The notes below the pieces were generated by a model. That model saw only the letters and a list, made by a program, of their open reading frames with translations, was not told where the DNA came from and searched no databases. Of a DNA stretch of 64,000 nt, positions 41,731-49,767 are shown in pieces. The stretch lies in contig JAIUNZ010000010.1 in assembly GCA_020161455.1 (NCBI GenBank), positions 1 to 64,000 on the forward strand. The letters run 5' to 3'. Every line of letters begins with the position of its first letter. The stretch's first letter is position 1. The position numbers and the translations under genes were made by a program. The stretch comes from Bacteroidota bacterium. GTDB lineage: Bacteria; Bacteroidota; Bacteroidia; Flavobacteriales; Flavobacteriaceae.

Positions 41731-42687
41731 TTAAAAAATCTCTTTAGCAATAGCTTTAATATTCTCGGCTTTTCCCATTGAATAATAATGCAAACATGGA
41801 ATTCCTGCTGCTAAGAGTTCTTTGCTTTGCTGCAAACACCAATCAATTCCAATTTGTTTTACGGCATCATTATCTTTTGCTTTTACGACTTCCATTACTA
41901 AATCGTCAGGCAAATCGACTTTAAACCGATGTGGAATTAGGTTTAACTGCTTTTTGGTTGCTATTGGTTTTAACCCCGGAATTATTGGCACTGTTATACC
42001 TGCCAATCTACATTTTTCTACAAAAGCAAAAAACTTTTTGTTATCGAAGAACATTTGAGTTACAATATAGTGAGCACCGTTTTTTATCTTTTGCTTTAAG
42101 AAATGAATGTCGCTATCGATGCTTGGTGCTTCCATGTGTTTTTCGGGATAGCCTGCTATTCCTATGCAAAAATTGGTTTCGGCAGAGTTTTTTAAGTCTT
42201 CGTCTAAGTAAATTCCGTTGTTTAAGTTTGTAATTTGCAATACTAGGTCGGAGGCAAATTCGTTTCCTTCTTTTTCGGGTTTGAAGTAGGTTTCGTTTTT
42301 CATTGCATCTCCTCGCAACGCCACGACATTGTCAATTCCTAAAAAATCTAAATCGATTAATAAATTCTCAGTATCTTCTTTTGTAAAACCACCACACAAA
42401 ATATGTGGAATGGCATCAACTTCATATTTGTTTTGAATTCCGGCACAAATCCCAACAGTTCCAGGTCGTTTTTTTACAATTTTCTTTTGCAAAAGTCCGC
42501 TTGGTAATTCTTTGAATTCGTATTCCTCGCGATGATAGGTTACATCAATAAATGGCGGTTTAAACTCCATTAACGGGTCGATTCCGTCAAAAATAGACTG
42601 GATGTTTTGTCCTTTTAATGGTGGTAATATTTCGAAGGAAAATAGTGGTTTCCCATTTGCGTTTTCTATATGTTGGGTTACTTTCAT
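41731..42687 (-). CDS. metF: Methylenetetrahydrofolate reductase
   Basis: 318 aa. FAD-dependent TIM barrel that makes 5-methyl-THF for methionine synthase. Motifs FSFEILPPLKGQ, FIDVTYHREE, LRGDAM, IGIAGYPEKH, FFDNKKFFAFV and IPGLKPI. Last gene of the minus-strand metH(N)-metH(C)-metF unit, which begins with a SAM-I riboswitch, so it is probably under SAM control as well. Confidence 0.95.
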   Translation of the reverse strand: MKVTQHIENANGKPLFSFEILPPLKGQNIQSIFDGIDPLMEFKPPFIDVTYHREEYEFKELPSGLLQKKIVKKRPGTVGICAGIQNKYEVDAIPHILCGGFTKEDTENLLIDLDFLGIDNVVALRGDAMKNETYFKPEKEGNEFASDLVLQITNLNNGIYLDEDLKNSAETNFCIGIAGYPEKHMEAPSIDSDIHFLKQKIKNGAHYIVTQMFFDNKKFFAFVEKCRLAGITVPIIPGLKPIATKKQLNLIPHRFKVDLPDDLVMEVVKAKDNDAVKQIGIDWCLQQSKELLAAGIPCLHYYSMGKAENIKAIAKEIF

Positions 42688-42688
42688 A

Positions 42689-42754
42689 GTTTTTTGTTGT
42701 CGGTTTTTTGTTGTCGGTTATCAGTTTACATGTTCAACTGACAACTGATAACTG
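42689..42754. repeat. 7-bp tandem repeat with inverted arm between metH(C) and metF
   Basis: GTTTTTT, GTTGTCG, GTTTTTT, GTTGTCG, GTTATCA, GTTTACA, then the reverse complement type AACTGACAACTGATAACTG. GTTATCAGTT (42717-42726) and AACTGATAAC (42743-42752) form a 10-bp stem. Confidence 0.75.
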
Positions 42755-42757
42755 TTT

Positions 42758-45433
42758 TTACTCTGCTATATTCGGTGAAAGCCATTTTGTAGCAACTTCT
42801 GTTGAAATTCCTCTGCGTTTGGCGTAATCTATTACTTGATCTTCTTTAATTTTTCCTAGCCCAAAATACTTACTTTCTGGATTTGCAAAATAATATCCTG
42901 AAACTGATGATGCTGGCCACATTGCCATACTTTCGGTTAATTTTACTCCTATTTCTTGTTCTACGTTTAATAATTTCCAAATCGTTGGCTTCTCTAAATG
43001 GTCTGGACAAGCAGGATATCCTGGTGCTGGACGAATTCCTTTGTATGCTTCTTTTATTAATTCTTGGTTATTCAAATTTTCATCAGAAGCATAACCCCAA
43101 ATTTCTTTACGCACTTTTAAATGTAAATATTCTGCAAAAGCTTCGGCTAATCTGTCACCTAATGCTTTTATCATAATCGAATTGTAATCGTCTAAATCTT
43201 TTACATATTGATTGGCAATTTCGTCTAATCCAAAACCTGTTGTAACACAAAAACAACCCATGTAATCTTGTTTTCCTGAATTTTTTGGAGCAATGTAATC
43301 AGCTAACGCTTTGTTTGGTGCGCCAGCTGTTTTTTGTGATTGCTGTCTTAAAGTTAGAAAAGTTGTAGGTTGTAGGTTGTAAGTTGTAGGTTGGATGAGA
43401 ATGTCGTCATCGTTTACGGAATTTGCTGGAAATATTCCTAAAATTCCTTTTGCGGTAAGCCATTTTTCTGAAACGATTTGGTTTAGCATTTTTTGTGCAT
43501 CTGTAAATAAATTAGAGGCATGTTCACCTACTATTTCGTCAGTTAAAATCGCTGGATATTTTCCAAACAATTCCCATGATTGAAAAAATGGTGTCCAATC
43601 TATAAAATCAACTAATTGGGATAGTTCAACATCAATAATTTTTGTTCCAATGAAATTAGGTTTTACAGGTGTAAAATTATCCCAATCAATTTGAATTTTA
43701 TTTTTTCGTGCTTGTTCAATCGTTAAGTAGTTTTTATCTCTACTCCTATTTAAATATCCTTCACGAAGTTTGTCATAATCTTCACGAATGGTTTTTACAT
43801 AATTTTCTTTGGTTTCGGATTGCAATAAATTACTAGCAACTGTTACGGCGCGCGAAGCATCGTTTACATGAACAACTGTTTCTTTATATTGAGGAGCAAT
43901 TTTCACGGCTGTGTGCGCACGAGAAGTTGTTGCACCACCAATCATTATCGGAATGGAAATGTTTAATTTATCCATTTCTTTGGCCAAATAAACCATTTCG
44001 TCTAATGATGGCGTAATTAATCCGCTTAATCCAATAATATCTACATTGTTTTCAATAGCTGCAGCTATGATTTTTTCTGGTGGAACCATAACACCTAAAT
44101 CAATGATTTCAAAATTATTACAAGCCAATACAACCGCAACAATATTTTTACCAATATCATGCACATCACCTTTTACAGTTGCCATCAACACTTTTCCTGC
44201 AGATGACGATTTTCCAGTTTTTTGAGCTTCAATGAATGGCAATAAATAAGCCACCGCTTTTTTCATAACACGAGCAGATTTTACTACTTGTGGCAAAAAC
44301 ATTTTCCCACTTCCAAACAAATCGCCAACCACATTCATTCCTTCCATCAAATTGATTTCGATAACTTCAATTGCTTTTTCAGAATTTGCTCTTGCTTCTT
44401 CAACATCTAGTTCTATAAATTCATCTATTCCTTTTACTAATGAATGGGTTAATCGTTCTTGGATTGAACCATTTCTCCATTCGGCAATTTCTTTCTCATT
44501 CGATTTAAAATCGCCTTTAAAACTTTCGGCTAAATCTAACAATCGCTCTGTTGCATCTTCTCTTCTATTTAGCAAAACATCTTCCACATGTTCTAATAAA
44601 TTTTTATCAATTTCATCGTAAATCTCGAGCATTTCAGGGTTTACAATTCCCATTGTCATTCCATTTTTGATAGCATGGAATAAAAACGCCGAATGCATGG
44701 CTTCACGAACTTTATCATTTCCTCTAAACGAAAATGAAACATTACTTACGCCACCAGAAACATGTGCATAAGGTAAGTTTTCACGAATCCATTTGGTTGC
44801 TCTAAAAAAATCTAAGGCGTTTAATTTATGTTCATCCATTCCAGTTGCCACTGGAAAAATATTTGGGTCAAAAATGATGTCTTCTGCTGGAAAATGAACT
44901 TCATCAACTAGAATGTCATAACTTCTTTTACAAATTTCTATTCTTCTTTCGTAATTATCAGCTTGACCGTTTTCATCAAATGCCATAACGATAACTGCTG
45001 CACCATATCTTTTTATCAATTTAGCATGATGCACGAAGGCTTCTTTTCCTTCTTTTAAAGAAATAGAATTTACAACTGCTTTTCCTTGCACGACTTTCAA
45101 TCCAGCTTCAATAATTTCCCATTTGGAACTGTCAATCATTATTGGAACACGAGCAATATCGGGTTCGGCAGCAATAAGATTTAGAAACTTTGTCATGGCA
45201 TAAACGCCGTCTAACATTCCTTCGTCCATATTGATGTCGATAATTTGTGCTCCGCCATCAACTTGATCTCGAGCAACAGAAAGTGCTTCGTCGTATTTCT
45301 CTTCTTTGATTAATCGAAGAAATTTTCGTGAACCTGTAACATTGGTTCGCTCACCAACATTCACAAAATTGGTTTCAGGAGTTATTACTAATGGTTCGAG
45401 ACCTGAAAGTTTTAAATATTTTGTTTCTGACAT
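42758..45433 (-). CDS. metH: Cobalamin-dependent methionine synthase, C-terminal part (folate, B12 and activation domains)
   Basis: About 891 aa from ATG 45433 (MSETKYLKL). Pterin-binding domain (about 15-285: [30 protein letters not shown]), B12 cap and Rossmann domain (about 330-560) with the cobalt-ligand motif [11 protein letters not shown], and an activation domain (about 620-890: [34 protein letters not shown]). The homocysteine-binding module is a separate upstream gene. A pure 7-bp repeat tract encodes [12 protein letters not shown] between the conserved NDDDI and LRQQ motifs. The two halves together match the length of a one-piece MetH. Confidence 0.95.
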   Translation of the reverse strand: MSETKYLKLSGLEPLVITPETNFVNVGERTNVTGSRKFLRLIKEEKYDEALSVARDQVDGGAQIIDINMDEGMLDGVYAMTKFLNLIAAEPDIARVPIMIDSSKWEIIEAGLKVVQGKAVVNSISLKEGKEAFVHHAKLIKRYGAAVIVMAFDENGQADNYERRIEICKRSYDILVDEVHFPAEDIIFDPNIFPVATGMDEHKLNALDFFRATKWIRENLPYAHVSGGVSNVSFSFRGNDKVREAMHSAFLFHAIKNGMTMGIVNPEMLEIYDEIDKNLLEHVEDVLLNRREDATERLLDLAESFKGDFKSNEKEIAEWRNGSIQERLTHSLVKGIDEFIELDVEEARANSEKAIEVIEINLMEGMNVVGDLFGSGKMFLPQVVKSARVMKKAVAYLLPFIEAQKTGKSSSAGKVLMATVKGDVHDIGKNIVAVVLACNNFEIIDLGVMVPPEKIIAAAIENNVDIIGLSGLITPSLDEMVYLAKEMDKLNISIPIMIGGATTSRAHTAVKIAPQYKETVVHVNDASRAVTVASNLLQSETKENYVKTIREDYDKLREGYLNRSRDKNYLTIEQARKNKIQIDWDNFTPVKPNFIGTKIIDVELSQLVDFIDWTPFFQSWELFGKYPAILTDEIVGEHASNLFTDAQKMLNQIVSEKWLTAKGILGIFPANSVNDDDILIQPTTYNLQPTTFLTLRQQSQKTAGAPNKALADYIAPKNSGKQDYMGCFCVTTGFGLDEIANQYVKDLDDYNSIMIKALGDRLAEAFAEYLHLKVRKEIWGYASDENLNNQELIKEAYKGIRPAPGYPACPDHLEKPTIWKLLNVEQEIGVKLTESMAMWPASSVSGYYFANPESKYFGLGKIKEDQVIDYAKRRGISTEVATKWLSPNIAE
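43361..43394. repeat. In-frame 7-bp tandem repeat inside metH(C)
   Basis: AGTTGTA, GGTTGTA, GGTTGTA, AGTTGTA, GGTTGG: almost five near-perfect heptads, coding on the minus strand for a 7-residue periodic peptide (QPTTYNL then QPTTF). Confidence 0.85.
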
Positions 45434-45654
45434 TTTATGTTTTTTTGTCACAAAGGCGCTAAGGCACAAAGTTTTATTTTTTTTAAACCAATAAGAACAT
45501 TAAGATTCATTAAGGTTTTTGCTTTTATTTCGCTAATCCTGCAAGGTTTTTAAAACCTTGTAGGTTTGTTTTATTTTTTTAAACCATTAAGAAAATTAAG
45601 GTTTATGTTTTTTAATTTTATACCTACAAGGTTTTAGAAATCTTACAGGAAATC
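45434..45654. repeat. Repeat-filled gap between the two metH halves
   Basis: 221 bp holding three repeat types: 8-bp units CAAAGGCG/CTAAGGCA/CAAAG (45451-45471), 9-10-bp TTAAGA units twice (45491-45515 and 45584-45602), and two imperfect 27-bp palindromes (45538-45564, CCTGCAAGG...CCTTGTAGG, and 45623-45649, CCTACAAGG...TCTTACAGG). No ORF, promoter or terminator was recognised with confidence. Confidence 0.7.
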
Positions 45655-46641
45655 TTATGCTAATTCTAGTGTTCTTGGTTTGAATTCTTTGACAACATCA
45701 GCTATTGCTTTAATATGTTCTGGAGTTGTGCCACAACATCCGCCAATAATGTTTATTAAATTGTCTTGCAAATAGTCGCGAATTAAGGCTTGCATTTCAA
45801 GTGGTGTTTGATCATATTCTCCAAAAGCATTTGGCAAACCCGCATTTGGATGTGCAGAAATATTCAATTGTGTGTTGTGAGCTAATCGTTTTAAATACGG
45901 TTTCAATTGGTCTGCACCCAAAGCGCAATTAAATCCGATACTTAATAATGGAATGTGTGAAATGGAAATTAAAAATGCTTCCACCGTTTGACCTGAAAGC
46001 GTTCTTCCAGAAGCATCTGTAATTGTTCCAGAAACCATTACTGGAATATCGATATTTCGTTCTTCTTTGACTTCTTCAATAGCAAACAAAGCTGCTTTTG
46101 CATTTAATGTATCGAAAATAGTTTCCACCAAAAGAACATCAACTCCACCATCAATCAACGCTTCCACTTGTTGTTTGTAAGCAATTCGTAAATCGTCAAA
46201 AGTTACCGCACGAAACCCAGGATCATTAACATCTGGCGACATGGAGGCCGTTCTGTTTGTTGGACCAATTGATCCGGCTACAAAACGTGGTCTATCCGTA
46301 AATTCATCGGCAACTTCACGGGCAATTTTAGCGGATTCATAATTTAATTCGTAAACCAAATCTTCTAAATGATAATCTGCCATCCCGATAGTTGTTCCAG
46401 AAAACGTATTGGTTTCTACAATATCTGCTCCAGCTTGAAAATACAAACGGTGCACTTGCTTTACCGCTTCGGGTTGTGTAATGGAAAGCAAATCATTATT
46501 CCCTTTTAATGGATGAGGAAAATCTTTGAATCTTTCGCCTCTAAAATCCTCTTCTGAGAAATTATTGCGTTGCAACATAGTTCCCATTGCTCCGTCGAGT
46601 ACGAGGATTCGTTTTTGAATTTCGCTTTGAATTTTTGACAT
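45655..46641 (-). CDS. metH: Methionine synthase, homocysteine-binding module
   Basis: 328 aa, Hcy-binding TIM barrel. LDGAMGTMLQRN at the start, GADIVETNTFSGT, GSIGPTNRTASMSP, and zinc ligands Cys in GFNCALGADQ and the C-terminal pair in GGCCGTTPEH. Binds and activates homocysteine; must act with the separate folate/B12 half. Its ATG is directly preceded by an 8-bp stem of the SAM-I expression platform. Confidence 0.95.
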   Translation of the reverse strand: MSKIQSEIQKRILVLDGAMGTMLQRNNFSEEDFRGERFKDFPHPLKGNNDLLSITQPEAVKQVHRLYFQAGADIVETNTFSGTTIGMADYHLEDLVYELNYESAKIAREVADEFTDRPRFVAGSIGPTNRTASMSPDVNDPGFRAVTFDDLRIAYKQQVEALIDGGVDVLLVETIFDTLNAKAALFAIEEVKEERNIDIPVMVSGTITDASGRTLSGQTVEAFLISISHIPLLSIGFNCALGADQLKPYLKRLAHNTQLNISAHPNAGLPNAFGEYDQTPLEMQALIRDYLQDNLINIIGGCCGTTPEHIKAIADVVKEFKPRTLELA

Positions 46642-46675
46642 CTGATAACTTAATTTTAATGGTATTTGTTATCAG
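46642..46675 (-). promoter_or_regulatory. Hairpin abutting the metH(N) start (SAM-I expression platform)
   Basis: On the minus strand CTGATAAC (46675-46668), an 18-nt loop and GTTATCAG (46649-46642), the latter touching the ATG at 46641. Either arm can also pair with the P1 strands of the SAM-I aptamer (GTTATC/GATAAC), suggesting control of translation initiation. Confidence 0.55.
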
Positions 46676-46698
46676 AAATTAGGAAAGAATTTCTATAG

Positions 46699-46798
46699 GG
46701 TTATCTGTTTCGCCGTGGCGAATAGAATGTAGCACCTTCTACAGTTGTAGGGTTGCTAAGCTTTCATAGAGTCTAATCTCTCCAGCTTTCGTGATAAC
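46699..46798 (-). ncRNA. SAM-I (S-box) riboswitch in the metH-metF leader
   Basis: Minus-strand sequence shows the S-box core: P1 GTTATC (46798-46793) pairs with GATAAC (46705-46700), then ACGAAAGCTGGAGAGATTAG, CTATGAAAGCTTAGCAACC, GAAGGTGCTACATTC and a perfect P4 hairpin TTCGCC/GGCGAA. It senses S-adenosylmethionine and should lower metH/metF expression when SAM is high. Confidence 0.92.
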
Positions 46799-46821
46799 AA
46801 ACGATATGTTTAAGAACACCG

Positions 46822-46852
46822 CAAAGTAAAGGCATAGAAAGTTTATAAACAA
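46822..46852 (-). promoter_or_regulatory. metH operon promoter
   Basis: Minus-strand TTG (46852-46850), 20-nt spacer, TTACTTTG (46829-46822), one mismatch to TAnnTTTG. The predicted transcription start lies about 15-20 nt before the SAM-I P1 strand. Confidence 0.6.
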
Positions 46853-46874
46853 AAGAAATGAAAAAAAAATGAAA

Positions 46875-46909
46875 TTGTTTTTTCTATTCAATTAGTCTTT
46901 ATACATTTG
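46875..46909 (+). promoter_or_regulatory. metK promoter
   Basis: TTG (46875-46877), 24-nt spacer (slightly long), TACATTTG (46902-46909, exact). Transcription would begin about 46915, immediately before the SAM-II-like aptamer. Confidence 0.6.
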
Positions 46910-46921
46910 CATTCGAAATAA

Positions 46922-46971
46922 AGAGGAAAAATTTGAACTGATTGCAACCTCGTAAAAAAATGCTAAAGCAG
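46922..46971 (+). ncRNA. SAM-II-like riboswitch in the metK leader
   Basis: P1 GAGG (46923-46926) pairs with CCTC (46948-46951). The loop ends in the SAM-II hallmark ATTGCAA (46941-46947) and is followed by GCTAAAG (46962-46968), the conserved 3' strand of the pseudoknot; CTG (46938-46940) can pair with CAG (46969-46971). It begins a few bases after the predicted transcription start. Downstream, CTTTAGC (46981-46987) is complementary to GCTAAAG. Identification is from the remembered family consensus; a covariance-model search would settle it. Confidence 0.75.
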
Positions 46972-47058
46972 AATCTCTTCCTTTAGCCTTAGTTACTTGC
47001 AAATCAAATTTTTCTAATTTTCAAAATTTAATTTTTAAATAGAAAAATAAATTATATT

Positions 47059-48309
47059 ATGGCTTATTTATTTACATCAGAATCTGTTAGCGAAGGACAT
47101 CCAGACAAAGTAGCAGACCAAATTAGTGATGCATTAATTGATAATTTTTTAGCTTTTGATCCTGAGTCAAAAGTAGCTTGTGAAACTTTAGTTACTACTG
47201 GTCAAGTAATTTTAGCTGGTGAAGTAAAATCAACTACTTATCTTGATGTTCAACAAATTGCTAGAGAAGTTATTCGCAAAATTGGTTATACAAAAAGCGA
47301 ATACATGTTTGAAGCAGATTCTTGTGGCGTACTTTCTGCAATTCATGAACAATCTTCAGACATCAATCAAGGAGTTGACAGAGCAAGCAAAGAAGAACAA
47401 GGCGCAGGTGATCAAGGAATGATGTTTGGTTATGCAACTAATGAAACTGAAAATTACATGCCATTGGCTTTGGATTTGTCTCATGCTTTGTTAATCGAAT
47501 TGGCTAACTTAAGAAGAGAAAATAACGAAATTAAATACCTTCGCCCTGATGCTAAATCGCAAGTTACTTTAGAGTACTCTGACGACAACAAACCACAGCG
47601 TATTGATGCAATTGTTATTTCAACACAGCATGATGATTTTGCTCCTGAAGCTGAAATGTTAGCTAAAATTAAAAGTGATTTAGTTTCGATTTTAATTCCA
47701 AGAATCAAAGCAAAATATCCTCAATATGCTCATTTATTTAATGATGACATTACGTATCACATTAACCCAACAGGTAAATTTGTAATCGGTGGACCGCATG
47801 GTGATACGGGATTGACAGGAAGAAAAATCATTGTTGATACTTATGGAGGAAAAGGTGCTCATGGTGGCGGTGCATTTTCTGGAAAAGACCCAAGTAAAGT
47901 AGATAGAAGTGCTGCTTATGCTACAAGACATATTGCTAAAAACTTAGTTGCAGCTGGTTTGTGTGACGAAGTTTTGGTTCAAGTTTCTTATGCAATTGGA
48001 GTTGCAAAACCTACTTCTATCAACGTTGTGACCTATGGCACTTCAAAAGTAAACCTAACTGATGGTGAAATTAGCAAAAAAGTAGAAGCTATTTTTGATA
48101 TGCGTCCTTATTTTATCGAACAAAGACTAAAATTGAGAAATCCTATTTATAGCGAAACTGCGGCTTATGGACATATGGGAAGAACTCCCGAAACGGTAAC
48201 AAAAACGTTTCAATTGCCAAATGGCGCACCAAAAACAGTTACAGTTGAACTGTTTACTTGGGAAAAATTAGATTATGTAGATCAAGTAAAAGCTGCATTC
48301 AACATTTAA
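47059..48309 (+). CDS. metK: S-adenosylmethionine synthetase
   Basis: 416 aa. Makes SAM from methionine and ATP. Motifs [21 protein letters not shown] (shown as [15 protein letters not shown]), [37 protein letters not shown] ([14 protein letters not shown]) and [19 protein letters not shown]. Slightly longer than E. coli MetK (384), with an insert around residues 105-125 and 170-200 as in other Bacteroidota. Followed by a strong terminator, preceded by a SAM-II-like leader. Confidence 0.97.
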   Translation: MAYLFTSESVSEGHPDKVADQISDALIDNFLAFDPESKVACETLVTTGQVILAGEVKSTTYLDVQQIAREVIRKIGYTKSEYMFEADSCGVLSAIHEQSSDINQGVDRASKEEQGAGDQGMMFGYATNETENYMPLALDLSHALLIELANLRRENNEIKYLRPDAKSQVTLEYSDDNKPQRIDAIVISTQHDDFAPEAEMLAKIKSDLVSILIPRIKAKYPQYAHLFNDDITYHINPTGKFVIGGPHGDTGLTGRKIIVDTYGGKGAHGGGAFSGKDPSKVDRSAAYATRHIAKNLVAAGLCDEVLVQVSYAIGVAKPTSINVVTYGTSKVNLTDGEISKKVEAIFDMRPYFIEQRLKLRNPIYSETAAYGHMGRTPETVTKTFQLPNGAPKTVTVELFTWEKLDYVDQVKAAFNI

Positions 48310-48330
48310 TTAATAAAATCAAAAACATTT

Positions 48331-48363
48331 AAAACCTCTTAATTCACTTAAGAGGTTTTTTTT
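48331..48363 (+). terminator. metK terminator
   Basis: 12-bp perfect stem AAAACCTCTTAA/TTAAGAGGTTTT with a 5-nt loop, ending in eight T residues. Confidence 0.93.
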
Positions 48364-48383
48364 ATTACTTTGTACAAAAAAAA

Positions 48384-49742
48384 TTGATTGAATTACTAAA
48401 TAGAATAGAAAATCGACTAAAATTTAGACCTAGTTACTATTTACTTTTTGCGATTTTGAATGGTGCCGTTTTGATGAATTTTCACAACTATCTTTTCAAA
48501 CACTCAATTGGTATTGTTTTTCTTTTTTGTTTTGTTATTTATACTATTTATAAACCTAAAAATTGGATATCTGTTATAGGAAGTTGTCTATTTTCGGTGT
48601 ACTACTTATTAGATTTTTTTCCAAGAATTGGCAATCATTCTAGTATCATTTTATTTACTTCTTTAACCATTTTACTTTTATTTATATTCAAATTATTCAG
48701 CAAAAAAGAAGTATTAAATTCAAAACTTCTGTCGTATTTCTTTAGAATATTTACGGTAACCGTTTATTTTTATACAGGATTTCATAAGCTGAATACCGAT
48801 TATTTTAATACTTGTGTAAGTTGTGTTAATGAAATAAATGAATATACACTTTCCAATATTTTTGGTTTTCCAATAAAGATTGAAGATTCACTTTCTAGAT
48901 TCTTTCAAATTATTGCTTTAATAGTAGAATGTATAGTTCCATTCGGAATAATGCACTACAAAACCCGTAGCTATTCGGTGCTACTTTTATTGTTATTTCA
49001 TAGCTACTTATCATTATCTGTATTTGCAGATTTTAGTGCCGTTGGGTTGTTTTTATTACTAGGCTGTTTTATTGATTTTGAAGAAAATTCTTTTTCAAAA
49101 AAAACTATATTTTATATTCGACTATATTTAATAATGATAATGATTTCTGTAATCAGTCCGATATTTTTAAGCAGAATCTCAGTTCAAACTTCTGTATTTC
49201 CTTTTATAAAAGGTTTTATTTTCTTAGTTGGTTATCTTTCATTTTTTATTTATTTCTTTCGAAATCATGATGCCAAACGATATTCTTTTCGGCGAAGCTA
49301 TTTTATGCCATTATTCATCCTTTGCATATCAATAAGTTTTTGGACGTTAAAAGGTTATATAGGATTAGGAAATGCAGGAAACCTAACCATGTTTAGCAAC
49401 TTAGTAACAGAGAAATCGATGAACAATCATTTGTTAATTGATACTAAAAAAACAAAACTTTTCAACTTTGAAGAAGACAACGTATATATCATCAAAATGG
49501 ATAATCCTAATATAAAGGAAAATTACACTGGCTACAAATTACCTATCGTAGAATTTAGATTTCTTGTAAACTATTGGTCGAAAAATTTTGACAAGCCAAT
49601 TCCTTGTATATTAGTTTATAAAAATAAAAAATACACGTTCAAAGATATAAAAACCTCTGAATTTAAAAACTCAAAATGGTGGTACAAATACTTAAATTTC
49701 CGAAAGATTCAAACTACTTCGCCAAACGAATGCCGCTGGTAA
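48384..49742 (+). CDS. HTTM-like multi-pass membrane protein
   Basis: 452 aa with about ten hydrophobic helices across residues 18-325, then a soluble C-terminal tail (about 330-452). FYTGFHKLNTDYFNTCVSCV (about 130-149) resembles the conserved helix of HTTM (vitamin K-dependent carboxylase-like membrane) proteins. The C-terminal tail is unlike known domains. Start is a TTG at 48384; the first in-frame ATG (codon 31) would cut into the first helix. Its TTG lies 21 bp after the metK terminator, leaving little room for a leader. Function unknown. Confidence 0.7.
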   Translation: MIELLNRIENRLKFRPSYYLLFAILNGAVLMNFHNYLFKHSIGIVFLFCFVIYTIYKPKNWISVIGSCLFSVYYLLDFFPRIGNHSSIILFTSLTILLLFIFKLFSKKEVLNSKLLSYFFRIFTVTVYFYTGFHKLNTDYFNTCVSCVNEINEYTLSNIFGFPIKIEDSLSRFFQIIALIVECIVPFGIMHYKTRSYSVLLLLLFHSYLSLSVFADFSAVGLFLLLGCFIDFEENSFSKKTIFYIRLYLIMIMISVISPIFLSRISVQTSVFPFIKGFIFLVGYLSFFIYFFRNHDAKRYSFRRSYFMPLFILCISISFWTLKGYIGLGNAGNLTMFSNLVTEKSMNNHLLIDTKKTKLFNFEEDNVYIIKMDNPNIKENYTGYKLPIVEFRFLVNYWSKNFDKPIPCILVYKNKKYTFKDIKTSEFKNSKWWYKYLNFRKIQTTSPNECRW

Positions 49743-49767
49743 ATTAGAGCCTATTACTTTTTATTTT

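Noticed and set aside
42689-43394. CRISPR-like array
   Set aside because: Units are 7 bp, contiguous and degenerate, with no spacers and no cas genes.
45434-45654. metH split as a sequencing frameshift
   Set aside because: The halves are separated by 221 bp of repeats with proper stop and start codons, and the break is exactly at a domain boundary.
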